A DNA stretch of 5,103 bases, from NCBI GenBank assembly GCA_900555165.1, contig USKE01000164.1, positions 1 through 5,103 of the forward strand, read 5' to 3'. Under the pieces are notes generated by a model, which did no database searches, had not been told where the DNA came from, and was given only the letters and a program-made list of their open reading frames with translations. A program made the position numbers and the translations under genes. This stretch comes from an uncultured Porphyromonadaceae bacterium (GTDB taxonomy: Bacteria; Bacteroidota; Bacteroidia; Bacteroidales; Muribaculaceae). How positions within the stretch are numbered: position 1 is the first letter of the stretch; every line of letters begins with the position of its first letter. Below, piece after piece: positions 1 to 4,726 of this stretch.

Positions 1-150
1 GTGCCTCGACTCCGCCTCAAAAGCCGCCACCTCGTCGCCGCCGCAATAGCGTCCCGACTCGACTACCCGGCAAGCCGCCCGGCCAAGTTCTTCAAAATAT
101 GGTTTGTTTACTGTACCAAGGTCAAGAAACGGATATCTGATTTCAGTCAT
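1..150 (-). CDS. DegT/DnrJ/EryC1/StrS-family sugar aminotransferase, N-terminal fragment (FdtB/QdtB-like)
   Basis: Only the first 50 codons lie in the window; the gene continues past the left edge. Starting from the ATG at 150-148, the protein opens with PFLDL near residues 7-11, then a charged helix and VVESGRYCGGDEVAAFEAE. This matches the N terminus of PLP-dependent sugar aminotransferases, which begin PFLDL...SG.Y..G.EV..FE. The PLP-binding lysine lies beyond the edge and cannot be checked. The start overlaps the end of the preceding ketoisomerase-like gene by 8 nt (ATGACTGA), so translational coupling is likely. By context it would transaminate the 3-keto sugar made by that ketoisomerase, giving dTDP-3-amino-3,6-dideoxyhexose (FdtB or QdtB role). 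Family membership is well supported. The exact sugar (Fuc3N or Qui3N) is inference from the neighbours. Confidence 0.85.
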   Translation of the reverse strand, partial: MTEIRYPFLDLGTVNKPYFEELGRAACRVVESGRYCGGDEVAAFEAESRH

Positions 151-565
151 CTTCGGTCGAAAATTTTAGGAAGTCGGCATAATCTCGGATATAGTCATCC
201 TCATTGTAAACATCAGAGTCAAGCACCAGACAGATTGACCCTGACGAGAAATTCTTCATCTGCAGCCACAATCCCGAAGGCACGAACAGAGCCTCGTATG
301 GGCGCCGCAGGGTGAACACTTTCGTGTCGCGGCCATTGGTGACCTCGATGTCGAAACTGCCGCTCACGGCTATCACGCACTCGAGGTCGTGCCGGTGGGC
401 GTGGCCGCCGCGCTCGGCACCGCCGGGCACGTCGTAGATATAGAACACGCGTTTCACGGCGAAGGGGAACGACGCGTCGTTCTGCACCTCGGTGAGCGAC
501 CCGCGGTCTGACACATGGCGCGGCAGCCGCATCAGGCGGCACTGATCAATATCTGTCATCGGCAT
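143..565 (-). CDS. FdtA/QdtA-family dTDP-4-keto-6-deoxyglucose 3,4-ketoisomerase (copy with HAH motif)
   Basis: A 140-residue single-domain cupin of the WxcM-like/FdtA family, the usual length for the family. Visible family features are DRGSL (20-24), the PFAVKRVFYIYDVP strand (34-47), RGGHAH (52-57), SGSFD, and the C-terminal DYIRDYADF. From memory, His55 and His57 align with His49 and His51 of Aneurinibacillus thermoaerophilus FdtA, the active-site pair, and Arg39 with its Arg33. The enzyme isomerises dTDP-4-keto-6-deoxyglucose to the 3-keto sugar in the cytoplasm, between RmlB and the aminotransferase encoded next. I chose the ATG at 565, two bases after the stop of the upstream paralogue. 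A GTG at 568 (overlapping that stop by one base) and an ATG at 559 are alternatives. FdtA (galacto product) and QdtA (gluco product) cannot be told apart by eye, so no symbol is given. Confidence 0.88.
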   Translation of the reverse strand: MPMTDIDQCRLMRLPRHVSDRGSLTEVQNDASFPFAVKRVFYIYDVPGGAERGGHAHRHDLECVIAVSGSFDIEVTNGRDTKVFTLRRPYEALFVPSGLWLQMKNFSSGSICLVLDSDVYNEDDYIRDYADFLKFSTEDD

Positions 566-567
566 CA

Positions 568-1002
568 CTAATCAATATCAGAGGCAATCTCGGTGAAACG
601 CGCATAATCGCGTATGTAGTCGGCCTCGTCGAAAAGTGTCGAGGCCACCACAAGCGCCACCGAGTTTGTGGAGAAATTATCGAACTCGCGCCAGCACATC
701 GGGGGCACATACAGCGCGTTGTACGACCGGTTGAGGTGGAACTTCTCGGGCGCGGAACCGTCGCCCCGGTCAACCGTGACGTCAAAACTGCCCGACAGGG
801 CCACCACCATCTCGCGCGACGTATAGTAGGCATGGCCGTCACGCCCGGCATCGCCCGGCACGTCATATACCCAATAACAGCGAGCTATGGCAAACGGCAG
901 CTGGTCGGGATCCTGTATGAACGACAGATTGCCGCGCGGATCCTTTATGCGCGGCAAAGAGTATAGCATAGGTTTGTCGGGTAACTTCATAACTGCCGGC
1001 AT
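568..1002 (-). CDS. FdtA/QdtA-family cupin, second copy with altered HAY motif
   Basis: A 144-residue cupin paralogous to the next gene of the operon; I count roughly 45 percent identity by eye over about 125 positions. It keeps DPRGNLSFIQ (21-30), LPFAIARCYWVYDVPG (35-50), ALSGSFDVTV, NALYVPP and DYIRDYARF. The canonical HAH is HAY here (His57, Ala58, Tyr59), so the second of the two histidines implicated in catalysis in characterised FdtA is replaced by tyrosine. It may be a ketoisomerase with changed specificity or chemistry, a partner subunit for the HAH copy, or a non-catalytic sugar-binding paralogue; the sequence does not decide. I recall Bacteroides genomes with similar pairs in which one member has HAF, but cannot verify it. 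The ATG at 1002 lies 27 nt after rmlA; an ATG at 990 (residue 5) is also possible. The stop abuts the next gene. Confidence 0.85.
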   Translation of the reverse strand: MPAVMKLPDKPMLYSLPRIKDPRGNLSFIQDPDQLPFAIARCYWVYDVPGDAGRDGHAYYTSREMVVALSGSFDVTVDRGDGSAPEKFHLNRSYNALYVPPMCWREFDNFSTNSVALVVASTLFDEADYIRDYARFTEIASDID

Positions 1003-1029
1003 GTCGTTTAAGCGGTTCGGCGCCCCGGG

Positions 1030-1902
1030 TCACCTGGCCTGGCGCATGAGATAGCGGCCATAGTCGGTATTGGCCGATGCGGCGGCCAGCACCCTGAGCT
1101 GTTCGCGGTCTATGAACCCGCGGCGATAGGCAACCTCTTCAAGCGCGGCCACATAGAATCCCTGACGTTTCTGAATGGCCTGGATGAATCCGGCGGCCTC
1201 CATGAGCGAGTCGACCGTGCCGGTATCAAGCCACGCGAAACCGCGGCCCATGATCTCTACGTTGAGCCGCCCGGCACGCATGAAATATTCGTTTACCGAG
1301 GTAATCTCGAGCTCGCCGCGGGCCGAGGGACGAACCGAGGCGGCGACATCCACCACCTCGGGCGGATAAAAATACAGCCCGGTGACAGCCATGTCGCTCT
1401 CGGGATGCTCGGGTTTCTCGACAATGTTCACGGCCTTCCCGTCAGGGCCGAGCGTGACCACGCCGTAACGTTGCGGGTCCTGCACGGCATAGGCGAACAC
1501 GGTGGCCTCGGCGCGCTGCTCGGCCGCCGTGATGGCGTGCCGGAGCATAGGCGTGAGCCCCTGGCCGTAGAAGATATTGTCGCCCAGCACAAGAGCCGCC
1601 GCCTCGCCTGCAAGAAAGTCGCGGGCAATGATGAACGCCTGCGCGAGTCCTTCGGGGCGCGGCTGTTCGGCATAGACGAAATTCACCCCGAGTGCACGGC
1701 CGTCGCCCAACAGACGCCTGAACGCCGGCAGGTCGGCCGGTGTGGAGATGATCATTATGTCGCGGATGCCTGCAAGCATCAGCACCGACACCGGATAATA
1801 AATCATCGGCTTGTCGTAGACAGGCAACAGCTGTTTCGAGACCGCGAGGGTCATGGGGTGCAGACGCGAGCCGGCTCCCCCGGCGAGTACGATTCCTTTC
1901 AT
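1030..1902 (-). CDS. rmlA: Glucose-1-phosphate thymidylyltransferase RmlA
   Basis: A full-length 290-residue RmlA that condenses dTTP and glucose-1-phosphate to dTDP-glucose plus pyrophosphate, the first step of dTDP-deoxysugar synthesis, in the cytoplasm. The nucleotide-binding loop LAGGAGSRLHP (6-16) leads into the SKQLLPVYDKPMIYYP signature (22-37). QPRPEGLAQAF (80-90), LGDNIFYG (106-113, with metal-binding Asp108), DPQRYGVV (142-149), EKP (162-164), VTGLYFY (173-179), ARGELEIT (194-201) and WLDTGT (224-229, with the second metal ligand Asp226) follow in the expected order. No key residue is missing. It starts at the ATG at 1902, 20 nt after the rmlB stop, and is followed 27 nt later by the ketoisomerase-like genes, so it belongs to one transcription unit. 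The rmlC and rmlD genes for rhamnose are not adjacent, so the product here is more likely an amino sugar. Confidence 0.97.
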   Translation of the reverse strand: MKGIVLAGGAGSRLHPMTLAVSKQLLPVYDKPMIYYPVSVLMLAGIRDIMIISTPADLPAFRRLLGDGRALGVNFVYAEQPRPEGLAQAFIIARDFLAGEAAALVLGDNIFYGQGLTPMLRHAITAAEQRAEATVFAYAVQDPQRYGVVTLGPDGKAVNIVEKPEHPESDMAVTGLYFYPPEVVDVAASVRPSARGELEITSVNEYFMRAGRLNVEIMGRGFAWLDTGTVDSLMEAAGFIQAIQKRQGFYVAALEEVAYRRGFIDREQLRVLAAASANTDYGRYLMRQAR

Positions 1903-1922
1903 GGCATGCTGGTTCAGGGTGG

Positions 1923-3083
1923 TCAGAGGAATTCACCGGTACCCTCGGTAACTGCCTCGGCCCACGCACGGTTGTCGAGACACCATTTCACCGTCTCGGC
2001 AATACCTTTGTCAAACGGCGTCAGGGGGTACCAGCCCAGTTCGCGGGCAATCTTGCCCGAATCGATGGCATAACGCATGTCGTGCCCGGGGCGGTCGGCC
2101 ACGAACTCGATGAGCGACTCATCGATAGAGGCGGCCGGAGTCTTCACCATCTCGCGGTAAACGGGGTCAGAGTCGACAAGGGCACGCACTGTGGCTATCA
2201 GCGCGCGGACCACATCAATGTTCTGGCGCTCGTTGAAACCGCCGATATTGTATGCCTCGCCCGGTTTCCCCTGGCGGAGCACCATGTCGATGGCACGGCA
2301 GTGGTCGGTCACATACAGCCAGTCGCGCACATTCTCACCGCGGGCATAGACCGGAATCTTCTTTCCCTGCACGATATGGCTTATGGCCAGCGGAATGAGT
2401 TTTTCGGGGAACTGCCACGGCCCGTAATTGTTGCTGCACCGGGTCACGTTCACCGGCATGCCGTATGTATGACTGTAGGCCAGCGCCATCATGTCGGCCG
2501 ATGTCTTCGACGCCGAATAAGGGCTCCTGGGCCTCAGCGGCGTATCTTCATGGAAAAACTCATGCCCGAATACCGTGACATTCTCGCGGCCGCCCGTGAC
2601 TTCAGAGGGCACGCCGGGAGCGGAAACCTCGAACGGCGCCCCCTCCTCGCGCTCGAGAGAGCCGTAGGCCTCGTCGGTCGACACCTGCACGAACATCTTT
2701 CCGGGGGTGAAACCGCCACCGTCAATAGCCCACGCCTGCCGGGCGGCCTCAAGGAGCGTCTGTGCCCCCAGGATGTTGGTCTCAAGGAACGGGCGCGGAT
2801 CGGAAATCGAGCGGTCGACATGACTCTCGGCAGCGAAATTCACCACATAGTCGGGATCGAAATCATCGAAAATCCCCTCGACGAGCTCGCGGTCGTTGAT
2901 ATCGCCCACGACGAGCCTCACATTGGGCCTGTCGAGTTCGACGGCTATGGTCTCTGTATGGCCGGCGTAAGTAAGCTTGTCAAGTATCACGATCTCGACG
3001 TCACTGCCGTACCTTTCCAAAAGATATTTCACAAAGTTGGCGCCGATGAACCCGGCACCGCCTGTAACAAGGTATTTTCTCAT
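1923..3083 (-). CDS. rmlB: dTDP-glucose 4,6-dehydratase RmlB
   Basis: A 386-residue extended-type short-chain dehydrogenase that converts dTDP-glucose to dTDP-4-keto-6-deoxyglucose using bound NAD. The Rossmann glycine motif TGGAGFIGAN is at 7-16, DKLTYAG at 35-41, GDI at 60-62, NFAAESHVDRSI at 82-93, the catalytic STDEAYG at 135-141 (Thr136, Asp137, Glu138) and the catalytic YSASK at 189-193 (Tyr189, Lys193). CSNNYGPWQFPEKLIPL and the GENVRDWLYVTDHC substrate-binding segment follow. It is longer than the common 330-360 residues. The TDE-to-YxxxK spacing is about 19 residues more than in E. coli RmlB, because of an insertion at about 150-173, and there is an extra segment before DRPGHDMRYAID. 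It is the first gene of the minus-strand operon, with a promoter-like element just upstream and rmlA 20 nt downstream. Function is secure; the insertion looks peripheral. Confidence 0.97.
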   Translation of the reverse strand: MRKYLVTGGAGFIGANFVKYLLERYGSDVEIVILDKLTYAGHTETIAVELDRPNVRLVVGDINDRELVEGIFDDFDPDYVVNFAAESHVDRSISDPRPFLETNILGAQTLLEAARQAWAIDGGGFTPGKMFVQVSTDEAYGSLEREEGAPFEVSAPGVPSEVTGGRENVTVFGHEFFHEDTPLRPRSPYSASKTSADMMALAYSHTYGMPVNVTRCSNNYGPWQFPEKLIPLAISHIVQGKKIPVYARGENVRDWLYVTDHCRAIDMVLRQGKPGEAYNIGGFNERQNIDVVRALIATVRALVDSDPVYREMVKTPAASIDESLIEFVADRPGHDMRYAIDSGKIARELGWYPLTPFDKGIAETVKWCLDNRAWAEAVTEGTGEFL

Positions 3084-3100
3084 CTGGCTGAATTGATTTT

Positions 3101-3108
3101 CAAAGTTA
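3101..3108 (-). promoter_or_regulatory. Bacteroidetes-type -7 element (TAACTTTG) upstream of rmlB
   Basis: On the minus strand TAACTTTG fits the Bacteroidetes sigma-ABfr -7 consensus TAnnTTTG and ends 17 nt before the rmlB start codon, so the leader would be only about a dozen bases. No good TTTG -33 box lies at the usual 19-21 bp spacing. The nearest TTG is about 24 bp upstream, so the -33 part is weak or absent. It would drive the whole amino-sugar operon. Confidence 0.6.
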
Positions 3109-3194
3109 CGACTTTTTTACGACATAGCCCTGCAACTTTTTCCACGATTGTGCGTCTGACTGATAGAAACCCTAAAACATTCAACCCATACAGC

Positions 3195-3914
3195 ATGAAA
3201 AAGATCATTCCGTTCATCTGTGCCCTGGCAATGACCGTATGCACGGCATTCACGGCGCCTGCACAGAAAACCGTCACCAACACCCTCAGTGTCGGGCAGT
3301 TCACTAAAATAGATGTCGGCACCGGCATGAATGTCACGTTCCGGCAGGGAGCCTACGCCCCCATAAAGATCATCGGCCCGTCAGAAACGCTGAAACGCAT
3401 CTCGGTAACCACCAAGGGGCAGAAACTCCGTATCGAATACAAGAAACAGCTCAGCAACAACCGCAACAGCGGTGAAGTGAGAATCGAGGTTCAGGCCCCC
3501 GACGTGCGCGAATTCGATCTCGGTACCGGAGCGGCCCTGAACGTACCGTCAGGAATAAGCACCATGGGCAATGTGGAGATTGACCTCTCTACCGGCGCGG
3601 TAGCCAATGTCAGCGGCCTCAAGGCAGGGAATGTCGACATTGACCTCTCTACCGGCGCTGTAGCCAATGTGAGCAAGATCAATGCAGGTCAGGTCGACAT
3701 CGACGCGTCGACAGGCGCGCAGGCCACCCTCGGCGGCAAATGCAGCTACCTTGAAATCGACACATCTACCGGCGCAGTGGTAAACGCCGCCAAGCTCGTG
3801 TCGGCCGCCGCGAAAGTCGACGCCTCGGTCGGCGCGCAGGTCGACTACAATTCCAAAGGCACCGTAAAGGTCTCTACCAGCCTCGGGGCTGAAGTCCGCA
3901 ATCACGCCAAATAA
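3195..3914 (+). CDS. Secreted head-GIN domain (DUF2807) protein with beta-helix-like repeats
   Basis: A 239-residue exported protein. The N terminus has MKK, a hydrophobic core (about residues 4-19) and a signal-peptidase-I-like site after Ala23 (APA|Q). The mature part begins with the DUF2807 pattern: F.KIDVGTGMNVTFRQG (about 36-51) and an adjacent I.I.G..... segment. It then passes into repeated strands of the type VEIDLSTGAVANV, a Gly/Ala/Ser/Thr-rich pattern expected of a parallel beta-helix. Proteins of this family are common in Bacteroidetes and often named putative auto-transporter adhesins, but their function is not established and no catalytic motif is visible. The start at 3195 is chosen because it gives the signal peptide; the same frame is open upstream only as antisense of rmlB. 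It is divergent from the sugar operon with a 111 nt gap, and no convincing plus-strand promoter was found there. Location is probably periplasm or cell surface. Confidence 0.85.
   Translation: MKKIIPFICALAMTVCTAFTAPAQKTVTNTLSVGQFTKIDVGTGMNVTFRQGAYAPIKIIGPSETLKRISVTTKGQKLRIEYKKQLSNNRNSGEVRIEVQAPDVREFDLGTGAALNVPSGISTMGNVEIDLSTGAVANVSGLKAGNVDIDLSTGAVANVSKINAGQVDIDASTGAQATLGGKCSYLEIDTSTGAVVNAAKLVSAAAKVDASVGAQVDYNSKGTVKVSTSLGAEVRNHAK
3504..3911 (+). repeat. Seven in-gene tandem coils, about 60 bp each, in the head-GIN gene
   Basis: Units start at about 3504, 3570, 3630, 3690, 3747, 3807 and 3861, giving periods of 66, 60, 60, 57, 60, 54 and 51 bp. Each encodes a variant of xVxIDxSTGAxxxV. The units at 3570 and 3630 match at 41 of their first 45 bases, including an identical 20-base core, so this pair looks recently duplicated. 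Outer units are more diverged. The unit number sets the predicted number of beta-helix turns. Confidence 0.8.
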
Positions 3915-3980
3915 CCGGGCGCCCATACCCCTGCCGACAATGGGGCAAACACCCCCTCCGAACCGTCTCCCACACCCCTG

Positions 3981-4032
3981 AATATCTTAAAACAGTGCCG
4001 ATTTTATACAATCTGCATTGTTTTAAGATATT
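3981..4032. repeat. Perfect 14-bp inverted repeat with 24-nt spacer
   Basis: AATATCTTAAAACA at 3981-3994 is the exact reverse complement of 4019-4032. The right arm ends in a short T run and lies 67-118 nt after the head-GIN stop, so it could act as a terminator for that gene. However, the stem is AT-rich and the loop long, which is unlike a typical intrinsic terminator. The loop starts with GTGCCGATT (3995-4003), and the same 9-mer recurs at 4044-4052 beyond the right arm. A protein-binding site is an alternative reading. Confidence 0.6.
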
Positions 4033-4072
4033 TTCACTATATTGTGCCGATTACGCCACAGGTTGTTGCTTT

Positions 4073-4100
4073 TTTGTATAATGGAAATTTTGTAATTTTG
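4073..4100 (+). promoter_or_regulatory. Putative Bacteroidetes promoter for the small HTH gene
   Basis: TAATTTTG at 4093-4100 fits the TAnnTTTG -7 consensus. A TTTG at 4073-4076 could be the -33 box, but the 16 bp between them is shorter than the usual 19-21. The surrounding sequence is distinctly AT-rich compared with the genes. Transcription from here would give a leader of about 100 nt before the ATG at 4207. TATAAT at 4077-4082 is not considered meaningful in this phylum. Confidence 0.5.
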
Positions 4101-4206
4101 TGACGCGTTAATGGATTTTTACTGAAACTAATCGAAACCGCCAACTGCAAAATTCCACTGACGCCACGCGATTTTTTTACCACATCATTTCCTTAAAGTT
4201 AACAGC

Positions 4207-4482
4207 ATGGCTTTACAACCTGTTATGACTGCGACCGAAGAATGTGGCATTAAGGTCCACATCGGGTCCCTTATCGGCAATGAACTGCGCCGTCAGCGCC
4301 GCGCCGCCGCCTGGCTGGCGCAGGAGATTTGCTGTGACCGCACCAATGTTTACAAAATCCTGCGCAAAGGAAGCATTGACACAGAGTTGCTTTGCCGTAT
4401 CTCCGTGGCGCTTGATCATGATTTCTTCGCGGAATTCCAGGCAGCCTGCGGCTTTGCCCGCAACACCCGGGCTGCCGACTGA
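4207..4482 (+). CDS. Small helix-turn-helix DNA-binding protein
   Basis: A 91-residue protein, nearly all of it one helix-turn-helix domain. It contains VHIGSLIGNELRRQRR (17-32), a helix 2 with WLAQEICCDR (36-45), a recognition-helix segment TNVYKILRKGSIDTELL (46-62) and then ISVALDHDFF (65-74). This pattern, with xHIGxLI, WLA..iCC.RTNVYKI and IDTELL.RIS..L.HDFF, is one I recognise from many small Bacteroidales HTH proteins usually annotated as XRE-like transcriptional regulators. No effector domain or membrane segment is present. The ATG at 4207 gives a short N-terminal extension; an ATG at 4225 (residue 7) is nearer the conserved core and is possible. The gene stands alone, with a promoter-like element about 106 nt upstream and a hairpin 34 nt downstream. 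No adjacent toxin-like gene is present, so an antitoxin role is not supported. Its targets are unknown. Confidence 0.82.
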   Translation: MALQPVMTATEECGIKVHIGSLIGNELRRQRRAAAWLAQEICCDRTNVYKILRKGSIDTELLCRISVALDHDFFAEFQAACGFARNTRAAD

Positions 4483-4515
4483 CCCCGGGGCGAGCCACAG
4501 AAGCACCCGTCATCG

Positions 4516-4546
4516 ACCCCGCCGTCATTATTGACAGCGGGGTTTG
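4516..4546 (+). terminator. Probable intrinsic terminator after the HTH gene
   Basis: ACCCCGC (4516-4522) pairs with GCGGGGT (4537-4543). After one mismatch GTCA (4524-4527) pairs with TGAC (4532-4535) around a TTAT loop. The stem is GC-rich at the base and followed by TTTGTCAT, a short and imperfect U tract. Its position, 34 nt after the HTH stop, fits a terminator. Confidence 0.65.
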
Positions 4547-4564
4547 TCATACCCCTCAGTAATC

Positions 4565-4579
4565 CATGCCATTGGCATG
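4565..4579. repeat. 15-bp palindrome CATGCCA-T-TGGCATG
   Basis: A perfect 7-1-7 dyad in the intergenic region between the HTH gene and the outer-membrane protein gene. The one-base centre rules out an RNA hairpin with the full stem, so if it has a role it is more likely a dimer-binding operator. It lies 148 nt upstream of the next start codon. No binding protein can be assigned. Confidence 0.4.
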
Positions 4580-4684
4580 AGGCTCGACCGGTACTTGCGG
4601 TTCCCGGAAAATGTTTTTAACACAGGCGTCCCCAAACATTCGCACATGCACTGGCGTTCAGTCCTGTAAAACGGCATCCCATCA

Positions 4685-4712
4685 GCCTGAGGGCATGGAT
4701 GCACCGTCAGGC
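4685..4712 (+). promoter_or_regulatory. Inverted repeat in the presumed leader of the outer-membrane protein gene
   Basis: GCCTGA (4685-4690) pairs with TCAGGC (4707-4712), and GCAT/ATGC (4693-4696 and 4699-4702) forms an inner dyad. The structure ends 14 nt before the ATG at 4727, so if transcribed it would lie over the ribosome-loading region. No TAnnTTTG promoter element was found between 4547 and 4726, so the transcription start is unknown. Confidence 0.35.
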
Positions 4713-4726
4713 ATCAGTCAGTACAG

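Noticed and set aside
545..579. ATCAATATC repeated at 545-553 and 571-579 across the junction of the two ketoisomerase-like genes
   Set aside because: Nine AT-rich bases 26 bp apart both encode Asp-Ile-Asp in frame; too short to argue for a duplication scar or a binding site.
1405..2073. A 222-codon plus-strand open frame
   Set aside because: It lies entirely opposite rmlA and the end of rmlB, both with complete family motifs; GC-rich antisense frames are often open by chance.
3570..3746. Regularly spaced repeats that might suggest a CRISPR-like array
   Set aside because: The repeats are in frame, encode conserved coil residues throughout, and have no variable spacers.
2082..3914. A 610-codon plus-strand open frame spanning rmlB antisense and the head-GIN gene
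   Set aside because: Its first part is the antisense of the well-conserved rmlB and has no recognisable protein features. Only the part from 3195, which begins with a signal peptide, is the real gene.
3549..3926. A 125-codon minus-strand open frame under the head-GIN gene
   Set aside because: Its apparent protein repeats are the shadow of the in-gene coils on the other strand, and there is no signal peptide or start context.
3915..3951. GGGCGCCC and CCCC/GGGG pairing just after the head-GIN stop as a terminator
   Set aside because: The first is a loopless palindrome and the second only a 4-bp stem; neither is followed by a T run.
4207..4482. HTH protein as the antitoxin of a toxin-antitoxin pair
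   Set aside because: No small toxin-like gene lies next to it on either strand; the flanks are intergenic DNA with a terminator-like hairpin.
4213..4506. Minus-strand frame opposite the small HTH gene
   Set aside because: The plus-strand protein has a clear HTH pattern; the antisense product has none.
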